A DNA stretch of 64,000 nucleotides from Paenibacillus sp. MZ04-78.2 (GCF_024213375.1 NZ_JANAVJ010000025.1:1-64000); one strand, 5' to 3'; counted from the stretch's first letter, positions 25,576 to 33,910 are shown. A program made the numbers and translations. The notes: generated by a model from the sequence alone, not told the origin.

Positions 25576-28500
25576 TTGATTCGAATACGACCTTATCGCA
25601 AGGCGGCGGCGATTGCGATTGTTGCAATTGCAGCCGTCGTTCTCGTCTACCTGCTGACAGCGAACAAAGAGTTGAAGGTGCGCCTGCTGTACGCCACCGC
25701 AAGCGGCGCTTCCGATTCGACCGCCTACTCGCAGCTGCGGCAATCGCTGGTCGTCGGTCTGGAGCTGGAGCGGCAGGAGCTGAGCCGTCTGAGCGCTCGC
25801 CAGCTCCGGTCTTACGATTCGGTTTATTTGGACCCGTCGCTGCACGGGAGCATGACAGACTCCCAGCGGGAGTTGCTTCAAGCTTACGTCCGGGAAGGCG
25901 GGCATTTATTTCTTGAGAACCCGTTTGCGGACGATTTTGACCCCGGCTTTCTCGGAGCGGGACAAGTCGTCGACGTCCCCGCGCCGGCCCGCGGCGCACT
26001 TGGAGCCGGACACGGAAGTCCGTCCCTCTGGTCTTACCCGGATGTCGATGCCAACCTGCAGAGCGTCCAGCAGCTGCTTCGGTCGTTCGCAGACAGCTTC
26101 TTCCGGCACGACACCGAAGGCAGCTTGAGCCGGTTCTCCTGGGGAAAAGGGCTCGTCCCTTCCACGGCACAGACGCTCGCTTCCATGAACGGCATCTCGC
26201 TTTATACATTAAACCGGTATGGGGAAGGCACGGTGTTTTTTAGCGGCACGCTGCTGCCGAACCGGTATTTTGTGACGGGCTACGATCTAAACAGCGGCAT
26301 GGACCCGAAGCTCGGCTTCGAGAAGCTGGCGGCGGACACGAACGCGGCCATGAAGCCGACTCCCGACGCGCTGTATTTCGACCGCAACAAACTGCCGCTG
26401 GCGCCGTACTTCCATTTTACGTTCGCAGCCGGGAACGCCTTGCTGCGCAGCGAATACGCCGCGTTCGTCTCCAAGACGAAGCTTGGCTACAGCGTCAAAA
26501 AGTCGTACGGGCCTTACGGCCGTCCGGCGATGGCGTATCAGAACCATTTTGAAGCGCTGGAAGCGATCCGCGACGGCGAAGGCATCCAGTGGGCGGAGCT
26601 GCTCAAGAAGTACAAGCAGATCCCGTCGTTCTCGCTGGTCCGCTCGTCGTTCACGTGGGGGCATTGGCAGGAGTCGGTCGTCGTCCACTTGAACACCGGA
26701 ACGAACGGCAAGCCCGCCTTCGCCGGCGAGACGCCGAATTCGTTCTATTCGAGCGGCACGCGCTTGTCCGCCGACGGTGAGGCGATCCGGCTGGCCAATT
26801 ATCCGGATTACCGCTCGCTCGGCGATCCGATCACGCTGCCCTACCGCGCATACCCCGCGCTGGCCGACCTTACCGGCGACGGCCGGCCCGACCTGATCGT
26901 CGGATCGGCCGACGGCGGATTGTACGTTTACCGGAACGCCGGTGAAACGGAAGGAGCTTACGCCGGGCAGCAGCTCCCGGCGGAACTGAAAGCGCCCGCG
27001 GCGTTCGCGCGGCGCGAGCCCTTGCGGCTCCCGAACGGGGAGCCGCTGAAGACCGGATCGTACGCCAGCGTGGCGGCGTATGATCTGAACGGCGACGGCC
27101 GGCCGGATCTGCTGATCGGCCAGCCGGACGGCACGCTCGCGGTCGCCTATGGCGAAGCCGGCGGCGCGTTCAAGGCGTCCGCCCCGCTGCTGGCGGACGG
27201 GAAGCCGATCCGCGGCGCGGCGCCGATCGCGCCGGCCGTGGGCGACGTCACCGGAGACGGCATCCCCGATCTCGTGATCGGGGATGCCGACGGGCAGGTG
27301 ACGCTGTACCGCGGCACGCGCGGGGCGAACGGCGCGGTCGCCGGGCACGCGGGCGAAGCGCTGTTCAAGCTGTCCGCGCGGTTTGCGGCGCCGTCCGTCC
27401 GTGACATGAACGGAGACGGCAAAGCCGACCTCGTCGTAGGCAACGGAGAAGGCTCCCTGCGCGTTTTCGTTCAGGAGAACTCGGGCGACGGACGTACGAC
27501 TTGGGTGGACAAAGGCGTCATCGAAGCAGCGACCGTCAACCAGATCGGCAATCGCACGCTCGTTGGCGGGCACAACGCCGTCCCGCTCTGGTACGACCTG
27601 AACGGGGACGGCAAGGACGATCTGATCGTCGGGCAGCTCGAATTCGGCATCCCGTCGACCATCGACGATCCGAAGTTCCCGTATGCGGACCAGCTGAGCA
27701 AATTTATCCGGTACACGAAGGACAATGGTCTCGAGCTGTACCCGCACATTTTTGTCCATAACTTTACGAGCGACGCGCAGGAGAAGCAGGAAATCGCGCT
27801 GCATCAGAAAGCGTTCGAGAAGCTCGGCATTCCGTGGGGGATGACCGGCACGAACCAGCATACGTGGCGGATCAACAATCCCGACCGCAGCCAGACGCTG
27901 CGCAACGAGCGAGAGTCCGGCATTTGGTTCAACTTCGGCTTCAAGCCGTCGCATATCAAAGCCGATCCGCGCCTCGGCGTCGAGTATAACTGGGGCCTGC
28001 CGTTTCTTATGACCGATGCGTCGGGCGAGCCCGACCTGAGCAAGCCGATGATGCTGAATACCCCAGCGCCGGTGCTGAGTACGGACTTGCATTATTCGAC
28101 GAAAGATATTTTCGAAGCCTACGCGGCACTCGACTTGCCGATCGATTATTTCGAGCATATCGAGTACCACTTTCCGAACCGCGTGCCGGAGCTGCTGGAA
28201 TTCGTCCGGTATTTGGACAAGCTTCGGAACGACTACAGCTACAACTTTATGACCGAGTCCCAAATGGCGCGTTCGCTCCTGAATGCGATGACGACCCGCG
28301 TCGAGCTGTACCGGCCATGGCATGAGGTCGTCACGGATCGCGTCAAGAAAATGCTCGGCATGACCGTCGAGCCCAGCTTCCGCGTCAAGGCGATCACTGA
28401 CGACGTTCCTGCGCAAGCTGCCGAATACCGCGGCACGCTCGGCCTCGTCGTCGACCGCGGGCAGTCTTACGCGGCCAAGGAGGCCGTCACCGATGCCGAA

Positions 28501-28827
28501 GTGCGCGATACGCGCGGCGGCAAACTATACCTCGGCGTTCCGCAGACGGCCGCCATCCGGTTCGCCGAGCCCGAACGGGCGAAGGCGCTCGGCAGCGAGC
28601 CGCATCTGATGCGCTCGAACGTGCCGTACGAGCTGCAAAAATCAGCGGACCGTTGGACGTTGAAGCTGAACGCGCCCGGCATGCAGCAGGTGCAAATTTA
28701 CAGCGCTGAGCCGCTGACCATCGAAGGAGCCGGGCTGACCGTCGACCGGGACGAAGCGAAAGCGACTTATACGGTCACGCATTACGGCGATCCGGTGACA
28801 CTAACCGTCGCCAAAGCGGCCCGTTAG
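25576..28827 (+). CDS. Large exported protein with FG-GAP/VCBS repeats
   Basis: The 1083-residue protein begins with a basic stretch and one hydrophobic helix (about 9-27), so it is exported or membrane-anchored outside. Residues 35-270 form an alpha/beta domain (D-S-V-Y-L-D-P, E-G-G-H-L-F-L-E-N-P) that may be a DUF2194-like amidotransferase fold (uncertain). Five FG-GAP/VCBS repeats with calcium-loop motifs D-x-x-G-D-G start near 429, 501, 555, 609 and 672, giving a beta-propeller-like region. The part from about 700 to 960 (Y-P-H-I-F-V-H-N-F, later Y-N-F-M-T-E-S-Q-M-A) resembles a carbohydrate-active barrel, but I cannot name it. A beta-sandwich tail ends the protein. TTG 25576 follows GGAGAGA at 7 bases. 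First gene behind a strong promoter, 137 bases before the carrier protein gene; probably binds or trims an envelope glycan. Confidence 0.75.
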   Translation: MIRIRPYRKAAAIAIVAIAAVVLVYLLTANKELKVRLLYATASGASDSTAYSQLRQSLVVGLELERQELSRLSARQLRSYDSVYLDPSLHGSMTDSQRELLQAYVREGGHLFLENPFADDFDPGFLGAGQVVDVPAPARGALGAGHGSPSLWSYPDVDANLQSVQQLLRSFADSFFRHDTEGSLSRFSWGKGLVPSTAQTLASMNGISLYTLNRYGEGTVFFSGTLLPNRYFVTGYDLNSGMDPKLGFEKLAADTNAAMKPTPDALYFDRNKLPLAPYFHFTFAAGNALLRSEYAAFVSKTKLGYSVKKSYGPYGRPAMAYQNHFEALEAIRDGEGIQWAELLKKYKQIPSFSLVRSSFTWGHWQESVVVHLNTGTNGKPAFAGETPNSFYSSGTRLSADGEAIRLANYPDYRSLGDPITLPYRAYPALADLTGDGRPDLIVGSADGGLYVYRNAGETEGAYAGQQLPAELKAPAAFARREPLRLPNGEPLKTGSYASVAAYDLNGDGRPDLLIGQPDGTLAVAYGEAGGAFKASAPLLADGKPIRGAAPIAPAVGDVTGDGIPDLVIGDADGQVTLYRGTRGANGAVAGHAGEALFKLSARFAAPSVRDMNGDGKADLVVGNGEGSLRVFVQENSGDGRTTWVDKGVIEAATVNQIGNRTLVGGHNAVPLWYDLNGDGKDDLIVGQLEFGIPSTIDDPKFPYADQLSKFIRYTKDNGLELYPHIFVHNFTSDAQEKQEIALHQKAFEKLGIPWGMTGTNQHTWRINNPDRSQTLRNERESGIWFNFGFKPSHIKADPRLGVEYNWGLPFLMTDASGEPDLSKPMMLNTPAPVLSTDLHYSTKDIFEAYAALDLPIDYFEHIEYHFPNRVPELLEFVRYLDKLRNDYSYNFMTESQMARSLLNAMTTRVELYRPWHEVVTDRVKKMLGMTVEPSFRVKAITDDVPAQAAEYRGTLGLVVDRGQSYAAKEAVTDAEVRDTRGGKLYLGVPQTAAIRFAEPERAKALGSEPHLMRSNVPYELQKSADRWTLKLNAPGMQQVQIYSAEPLTIEGAGLTVDRDEAKATYTVTHYGDPVTLTVAKAAR

Positions 28828-28860
28828 CTTGCATCACTCTTCACGCAGACGGTTGTTGCA

Positions 28861-28880
28861 GCGGGGCCCTGGGGTCCCGC
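28861..28880 (+). other. GC-rich hairpin between the exported protein and carrier protein genes
   Basis: GCGGGGCC and GGTCCCGC pair over 8 bases (one G-T) around a CTGG loop. No T-run follows directly, so it is a poor terminator. It could lower read-through or protect the 3' end of the first message, setting different levels for the first gene and the four-protein machine behind it. Confidence 0.5.
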
Positions 28881-28964
28881 AATCGCCGTCCCGCTTTTAT
28901 GCCGGCACTCGCTACGAGCCCGGCACATATCGCTTGATCTTAATTTTTCGGAGGAGGCTTCCCC

Positions 28965-29216
28965 ATGCAGGAATTGCTGGAACAGCTTGAGGCGCACATC
29001 AAAAGCCGTTACGAAATCGAAGACGATGACGACGACTTTTCCGTAGACGTACACTTGTTCGACTATGGATACATTGATTCTATCGGAGCGACGGCGCTGA
29101 TCGCGCATATCGAGAAAACGTACGGCATCCAAGTGACGAATCAGGATTTAATGCTGTACCCGCTCAACACCGTCCGCGAAATCGCGACGTTCATCCACAA
29201 CAAGAAAGAGAGGTAA
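28965..29216 (+). CDS. Acyl carrier protein (DltC-like role)
   Basis: The 83-residue four-helix carrier has the phosphopantetheine site S39 in Y-I-D-S-I-G (consensus D-S-L/I) and a strongly acidic stretch (E-D-D-D-D-D, 20-24) as in DltC and ACPs. It starts at ATG 28965 behind GGAGGAGG and ends 4 bases before the ligase gene, so the two are tightly coupled. Next to an amino acid:carrier ligase it is expected to hold an aminoacyl thioester in the cytoplasm and pass it to the MBOAT protein. It is not in a fatty-acid gene setting. Confidence 0.9.
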   Translation: MQELLEQLEAHIKSRYEIEDDDDDFSVDVHLFDYGYIDSIGATALIAHIEKTYGIQVTNQDLMLYPLNTVREIATFIHNKKER

Positions 29217-29220
29217 GCCC

Positions 29221-30417
29221 ATGGAATGCGTCGTATCTTTGGAGGGGCTCGCCTCCAGCCAGCACGGGCAGCTCAAATACGCCGCGGCGTTTATTGACGA
29301 GACCATCCGCGACATCCGGCTTGAGTCCGGGCACATTCATATCGTTCACGACTCCCCGAAAGGCAACGCCGCCATCGAAGAGCAAGTACGCAAGCTGATC
29401 GACCGTTTCTCGCAAGGAGATTTCGGCTTCAAAGAGAACATTCTGTTCGAGCATAAGGCCGACACCCCGTACGAAGGCGATATCATCGCCGAGCTCGTCG
29501 AGCGCAAAATCATCAAAGTGCTGGAACCGGGCTTGTTCATTTTCCGCGAGCCGTTCTCCAGTCTGATGCGTTTTCTCGACTACAGCTTCGTCACGAAAAT
29601 CGCGAATCGTTTTGCAGGAATTACGGAGGAGCAATACCCGGCCGTCATTCATTGCGATACGCTGAACAAGACGAATCACTTTACTTCGTTTCCGGAGCAC
29701 ATTCACTTCCTGTCGCACCTGCGCGAGGACCTCGATATCATCGAAGCGTTCTCCCAATCGATCCGCGACGCCGGAGGCTGGAAGCAAGAGCAGCCGCTCG
29801 ATCTGAACGCCAACCTGGCGAAGCCGAAATTCACGATGAACCCTTCGACCTGCTACCACTGCTACGAGGGGCTGCAGAACGAGACGCTCGAAGGCGATGG
29901 CGTGACCGTAACGGCCATCTCCAAGTGCCACCGCTTCGAATCGCGCAATCATACGGACTTCGGACGCCTGCTCGATTTCAGCATGCGGGAGATCATTTTC
30001 GTCGGCAAGCCGGATTACGTGAAGGAGAACCGGCTGCAGGCCATCGAATATTTGAAGGAGCTGGCCGTCGAATGGAACGTGGATAGCGTGCTGGAAATCG
30101 CGAACGATCCATTTTTCACGAACGACTTCCAAGTCAAAGCGTCCTTCCAGCGGAATCAAGAAATGAAGTACGAGCTGCGGCTGACGATTCCGAACATCAA
30201 CAAGTCGATCGCCTGCAGCTCCATCAACTTCCACAGCAACACGTTCGGCAATGCATTCAATATTAAAATGGGCAAGCGCAATGCGGTTACCGGCTGCGTC
30301 GGGTTCGGCATCGAGCGCTGGGCGTTCGCCTTCTTCGCGCAATACGGATTGGACGAAGCGAACTGGCCTGCGGCGTTCCGCGAGCAGTACCACGCGTGGC
30401 AGCAAAAATCGCTCTAG
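29221..30417 (+). CDS. Class II tRNA-synthetase-like amino acid:[carrier protein] ligase
   Basis: The 398-residue protein has a class II synthetase core related to seryl-tRNA synthetase but no tRNA-binding arm. Motif 2 is R238-F-E240, preceded by K-C-H, and followed by F-S-M-R-E257. Motif 3 is G-F-G-I-E-R366-W-A-F-A. Cysteines at 211/214 (T-C-Y-H-C-Y), C236 and C359 (T-G-C-V-G-F-G) with E257 are candidates for the zinc site that selects the amino acid in this family. Known relatives (Bradyrhizobium Bll0957 type) activate glycine or alanine with ATP and load it on a carrier protein, not tRNA. The N-terminal 130 residues are an extra domain. The partner is almost surely the carrier encoded 4 bases upstream. 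The amino acid used here cannot be read from sequence. This protein takes the place DltA has in ordinary dlt operons. Confidence 0.82.
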   Translation: MECVVSLEGLASSQHGQLKYAAAFIDETIRDIRLESGHIHIVHDSPKGNAAIEEQVRKLIDRFSQGDFGFKENILFEHKADTPYEGDIIAELVERKIIKVLEPGLFIFREPFSSLMRFLDYSFVTKIANRFAGITEEQYPAVIHCDTLNKTNHFTSFPEHIHFLSHLREDLDIIEAFSQSIRDAGGWKQEQPLDLNANLAKPKFTMNPSTCYHCYEGLQNETLEGDGVTVTAISKCHRFESRNHTDFGRLLDFSMREIIFVGKPDYVKENRLQAIEYLKELAVEWNVDSVLEIANDPFFTNDFQVKASFQRNQEMKYELRLTIPNINKSIACSSINFHSNTFGNAFNIKMGKRNAVTGCVGFGIERWAFAFFAQYGLDEANWPAAFREQYHAWQQKSL

Positions 30418-30487
30418 CACCATAATCCGTCATTCTGTGATTAATAACTAATGATCGCCTTCATTGGAAAGTGTGGGTTTTCCCGTT

Positions 30488-31456
30488 ATGATCGCTTTTC
30501 TTCGCAAAAACAGCTTCATGCTGCTGCTGTTGGCCGCTTTCGTGCTGTCGGACGTCCTCATCTCCTGGTGGGACCCGATGGTGACGTCGCGGCGTTTTTA
30601 TAAGAACGATTTTACGAAGACGCTCTTCCATCACGATTGGCAGAATCGGGGACCGGCCTTCTACGGCAACTCCGCGGTGACGGGGGCGTATATCGAGGCG
30701 GACTCGACCTCCAAGCTGGTGGAGCTCGGGCTTTCCTATGGCAAGCTGACTGATCTGAAAGGGATTTTGGAGCAGCAGCGTTTCCAGGTGGAGGGACAGC
30801 TTGTCGTCGGTATCGACGTACATACGATGGTCGACAGCCTGGAAACGGACCCGACCTATCAATGGTTCAAGCCTTGGTACCAGCCTTACGTCTACACGTA
30901 CCGCGACTATTTCCGCGATACCGGGACGGAGCTCGCCTGCGGTTTGTACCAAGGGCTGTTGAAGCGGAACGCCGCCCGGTTCGAAGCATGTGCCCGCTTC
31001 CCGGAGACGCTAAAGCTAAGCGCGTCCGATCCGCTGGCCTACCAGCCGCGCTGGATCGACAAGGAGCTTTATTTCGGCCAAAAATCCGATGGAGATCTCC
31101 GCAAAAAATGGGACGAGTACGAGCGACGCTTCGGCTGGATGACTAACCGCGATTTCAAGAACAATTTGGATGCCTTGGACTTCATCATCGCTTACAGCAA
31201 ACAGCAAGGCTTACCGCTGCGCGTCGTCTGGATGCCTTGGAACCGCGGCTACAAACTGCCAAGCTACATGCCCGCTTTGCAGGAAGAAGTCAACCGGCGC
31301 CTGCAGGCGGCCGGCGTTCCGGTGCTGGATCAGCTTACGGCCTACGATCCGAAATATTTTCACGATCTCGTCCATCTGAGCCGTCAGGAAGGCGCTCCGG
31401 TGTTTACGAAGGAGGTGGACGCATGGCTCGCTTCGCTCGCAAAATCGTCGAAGTGA
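30488..31456 (+). CDS. DltD-like SGNH-fold membrane-anchored acyltransferase/esterase
   Basis: The 322-residue protein has one N-terminal membrane helix (about 9-27) and an external SGNH-like domain. The nucleophile candidate is S62 in Y-G-N-S-A-V, and the acid/base pair is D293 and H296 in H-D-L-V-H-L-S, the D-x-x-H layout of DltD. It has an overall DltD-like plan but little close similarity. It should move the exported acyl group onto a wall polymer, or remove it. The start is uncertain: I take ATG 30488; a TTG at 30464 is in frame and neither has a strong ribosome site. It begins 70 bases after the ligase and overlaps the DltX-like gene by 34 bases. Confidence 0.82.
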   Translation: MIAFLRKNSFMLLLLAAFVLSDVLISWWDPMVTSRRFYKNDFTKTLFHHDWQNRGPAFYGNSAVTGAYIEADSTSKLVELGLSYGKLTDLKGILEQQRFQVEGQLVVGIDVHTMVDSLETDPTYQWFKPWYQPYVYTYRDYFRDTGTELACGLYQGLLKRNAARFEACARFPETLKLSASDPLAYQPRWIDKELYFGQKSDGDLRKKWDEYERRFGWMTNRDFKNNLDALDFIIAYSKQQGLPLRVVWMPWNRGYKLPSYMPALQEEVNRRLQAAGVPVLDQLTAYDPKYFHDLVHLSRQEGAPVFTKEVDAWLASLAKSSK

Positions 31457-31533
31457 TCGTTTATCTCGCCATGCTCATCATGGTGCTGATCTATTTTACC
31501 GGCAAAGGATTGTTCATCTACGAAGGGTTCTGA
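31423..31533 (+). CDS. DltX-like microprotein (36 residues)
   Basis: A 36-residue protein too short for most gene finders. It starts at ATG 31423 with a near-perfect ribosome site (GGAGGTG, 6 bases before), inside the end of the SGNH gene. It has a basic start (M-A-R-F-A-R-K), one membrane helix (about 9-26), and ends exactly in F-I-Y-E-G-F. DltX microproteins of dlt operons have the same plan and end in F-I-Y-N-E-F; the tyrosine there has been proposed as the acyl shuttle between DltB and DltD. Placement between the SGNH and MBOAT genes supports the assignment. I read this from sequence pattern and position, not from a database match. Confidence 0.8.
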   Translation: MARFARKIVEVIVYLAMLIMVLIYFTGKGLFIYEGF

Positions 31534-31631
31534 TCTTGTCTTGATCGGCGCGGGCCCCGATCGGTCCTTCCGTCCCGCTCCGGGCCGGTTTCCGACCCGC
31601 ACGGCGGATGCATATGTTGGAGGAATCTTCG

Positions 31632-32783
31632 ATGTGGTATTTAAATATGAACGCGGTTATGGCAATGACCGGCATGGTGCTCGTTCTTGCCTTAACCCGG
31701 CGGTGGGCGGATAACAAGCGGCTGCTGCTGCTCGCGTTCAACCTATGCTTTTTGCTGCTGTTCAGTAAAAAGCTCCTCGCCTTTTACTTGGCTTACACAG
31801 CGCTGAACTATTTGGCCTTTTTATTTCTGAGCCACACGTCGCGCTTTCGCAAGGGCTGGTTCATTCTGCTGATCGCCGCCAATGTGGCCGCTGTCTGCTC
31901 GCTGCGGCTGTTCGGCATGGAGGTATTCACTCACCCGCTGTTCGACGTTGTCATTGTACTCGGCTTGATCTACAACGTGCTCAAGGTGATTGACGCCCTG
32001 TATTTTGCTTACTTCTTCGGCAAAGACGCCCGCGCGAAGGTCGTCGATTACTTTAACTATATTTTGTTCATCCCGACGTTCACGTCCGGCCCGATTCTCA
32101 AATTCCGCGATTTTATGGCGGATACGAAGCAGCCGTATCGGATGGATGCCGCACAGACGGAGAGCAGCATCAAACGCATCATTCTCGGCATGTTCAAGAA
32201 GATCGTGCTCGTCACCTGGATGACCGACGTATTCAATACCATGTCCGGGCAAGAGCTTTACACGCATCAATCGCTATTTTTGATGGTCTGGTTTTATGCC
32301 CTGATCTATTTCGATTTCTCCGGCTATTCCGATATTGCGATCGGCTTCGGACGGCTGATGGGCTACAACATTCCGGAAAACTTCAAAAAACCGTTCCAGT
32401 CTCCAACGCTGACGCAGTACTGGCGCAATTGGCATGCCACGCTCGGCGACTGGTTCCGCGATCATATTTTTATCTTCTTCTCGCGCCAAACGCCGACCAA
32501 ATGGACCGCTGCGGGCCTGTCCATCCTCATCATGGTGCTGATCGGGCTATGGCACGGCTTTAGCTGGCTCTATCTGCTGTGGGGCGTCTACCACGGCGTG
32601 GCGATCGCACTGGAGAATCTGTTCGGGAAAACGACGGTCAACAAGAAAAAAGTATCCCGGACGTACTTCTACGCCCGCTGCGCGTTAACCCAGCTGATCG
32701 TTACCGCGGCCGTTATCGTCTACAGCGGCAAAAGCGAAACGGTACTCCATATTTATCGCGGTCTCCTGAACTGGCCGTTCTAA
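31632..32783 (+). CDS. DltB-like membrane-bound O-acyltransferase (MBOAT)
   Basis: The 383-residue polytopic protein (about 10-11 helices) is of the DltB/AlgI type. Conserved parts are P-T-F-T-S-G-P-I (near 150), Y-F-D-F-S-G-Y-S-D-I-A-I-G, Y-W-R-N-W-H268, and the catalytic H308 in G-L-W-H-G; the two histidines line the acyl channel in DltB. It takes an acyl group from a carrier protein on the inside and passes it outside. ATG 31632 follows GGAGGA at about 7 bases, so an upstream start at 31608 is unlikely. It follows the DltX-like gene by 98 bases (31534-31631, GC-rich, no gene) and ends the operon before a terminator. Confidence 0.92.
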   Translation: MWYLNMNAVMAMTGMVLVLALTRRWADNKRLLLLAFNLCFLLLFSKKLLAFYLAYTALNYLAFLFLSHTSRFRKGWFILLIAANVAAVCSLRLFGMEVFTHPLFDVVIVLGLIYNVLKVIDALYFAYFFGKDARAKVVDYFNYILFIPTFTSGPILKFRDFMADTKQPYRMDAAQTESSIKRIILGMFKKIVLVTWMTDVFNTMSGQELYTHQSLFLMVWFYALIYFDFSGYSDIAIGFGRLMGYNIPENFKKPFQSPTLTQYWRNWHATLGDWFRDHIFIFFSRQTPTKWTAAGLSILIMVLIGLWHGFSWLYLLWGVYHGVAIALENLFGKTTVNKKKVSRTYFYARCALTQLIVTAAVIVYSGKSETVLHIYRGLLNWPF

Positions 32784-32792
32784 ACATGATAA

Positions 32793-32828
32793 AAGCAGCG
32801 TCCCTTAACAGGCGCTGCTTCTTTTTTT
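32793..32828. terminator. Bidirectional terminator after the Dlt-like operon
   Basis: Perfect arms AAGCAGCG / CGCTGCTT with a 12-base loop, then CT7 on the plus strand. On the minus strand the same stem is followed by TTTTAT, so it may also stop the 96-residue gene coming from the right. Confidence 0.92.
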
Positions 32829-32849
32829 ACACGAAATCGCGAAAATACC

Positions 32850-33140
32850 TCAACTGGCATCGGATTGCTTCCCTGTTGTCTCCATCACTTCTTCTTTGGC
32901 CGGGACAGCTTGAACGTTGCATTGCAACTGGTTGGCGTTCGCTGTTATGTGCAATTCCCCCACATATTGAAACACATCATCGCTGTCCTTCTTATGTACA
33001 TGCACACAGCCCGATTTTGTATTAATGTTGAGCGAGAGCTGATCGGGCAGCTCCACCAAGCAATGAAACCTTTTGAAGTTGTTTGGGAAACGCAGCCAAG
33101 TGCCTGACACGGTTTCAACAATTTGTGTATCTTTGCTCAT
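32850..33140 (-). CDS. Hypothetical protein, 96 residues
   Basis: A soluble, beta-rich looking protein with an isolated W (G-T-W-L-R-F-P) and alternating polar/hydrophobic residues in the middle (L-S-L-N-I-N-T, V-H-V-H). I recognise no family. ATG 33140 has AAAGGGCGG upstream. It converges on the Dlt-like operon across a shared terminator. Coding appearance is moderate. Confidence 0.55.
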   Translation of the reverse strand: MSKDTQIVETVSGTWLRFPNNFKRFHCLVELPDQLSLNINTKSGCVHVHKKDSDDVFQYVGELHITANANQLQCNVQAVPAKEEVMETTGKQSDAS

Positions 33141-33362
33141 CTTACGATCCGCCCTTTCTTTAAAAAGTTACCCCTTCCCTCCCCTATCCGAAAAGAATTA
33201 TTTCCATTGTAAACCAATCAAAAGAAAAAGAAACGGGAACATTGTCGAGCGTTTTTATTGAAAGCAAAACTTGCCCATCGAACAAGCATTCGCCGAACCG
33301 TATATTTTAAGCAATTTGCCGGAAAATAAGGATATCCCTTTGGAAGGAGAACGTGATTCCGA

Positions 33363-33584
33363 ATGCTGAACACTCTTATCGCACTTGCGGCCATCGTATG
33401 CGTGATCTCTGCCGTCGCGTCATTTGTACTGGCTCGAAGGCAGCAAAATAAGGAGTTTGACAAAAACACAGACCCAACAACAGTCAAGCATCCCGTCATG
33501 GCGAATCCGATGCTCATCGTTTATATTCTTTTTCCCATCGTTCTGGTTGCCGGCGCAGTTATCTGGTCTTACCATTCCAAATAA
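33363..33584 (+). CDS. Small membrane protein, 73 residues
   Basis: It has two hydrophobic helices (about 5-24 and 49-68) separated by a charged linker (R-R-Q-Q-N-K-E-F-D-K-N-T-D). No known family recognised. ATG 33363 has AAGGAG about 15 bases upstream, a long spacing. It is followed after 17 bases by the 102-residue gene, so the two are likely one unit. The stretch 33141-33362 holds no other gene. Confidence 0.55.
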   Translation: MLNTLIALAAIVCVISAVASFVLARRQQNKEFDKNTDPTTVKHPVMANPMLIVYILFPIVLVAGAVIWSYHSK

Positions 33585-33601
33585 AGTCGGAGGGCACTTC
33601 A

Positions 33602-33910
33602 ATGGATAAAACAACCTATTATGTTTCCGTACAGTCTAAAACAATCATGCAGCACCAAGGCGACGCGGCTTACGAGTTGGAGATCGAAGCCACGCCGGAG
33701 GAAATGATTAAACTGAAAGAATTGTTCGAAGACCTGGAGTATACGGAGGAACAAACCTACTCCAGAGCTCTTTTTCCCGGTATCCCCTATCATCACGACG
33801 AGGCAAACGATGCGTATGACCTCAATTTGAAAAACATCTATCAAACGTTGTACGGTTTGGGTACCCATGAAACAAAAAAGCATATTCAAACGATAAACGT
33901 TTTAGACTGA
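33602..33910 (+). CDS. Hypothetical acidic protein, 102 residues
   Basis: A soluble acidic protein, alpha/beta in appearance, with an E-E-M-I-K-L-K-E-L-F-E-D-L helix and a central F-P-G-I-P-Y-H-H-D-E loop that could bind metal. No family recognised. ATG 33602 follows GGAGG at 7 bases, a clear ribosome site. Second gene of a two-gene unit with the 73-residue membrane protein. Confidence 0.65.
   Translation: MDKTTYYVSVQSKTIMQHQGDAAYELEIEATPEEMIKLKELFEDLEYTEEQTYSRALFPGIPYHHDEANDAYDLNLKNIYQTLYGLGTHETKKHIQTINVLD

Noticed and set aside
26287-28416. A 709-codon frame on the minus strand opposite the exported FG-GAP protein
   Set aside because: Shadow frame with biased composition (R, V, Q, H) and no motif; the plus strand encodes the repeat protein.
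28861-28880. Terminator between the exported protein gene and the carrier gene
   Set aside because: A stable stem exists but no T-run follows, so I list it as a hairpin, not as a terminator.
29191-30423. A 410-codon frame antisense to the carrier-protein ligase
   Set aside because: No ribosome site or recognisable domain; the plus frame carries class II synthetase motifs.
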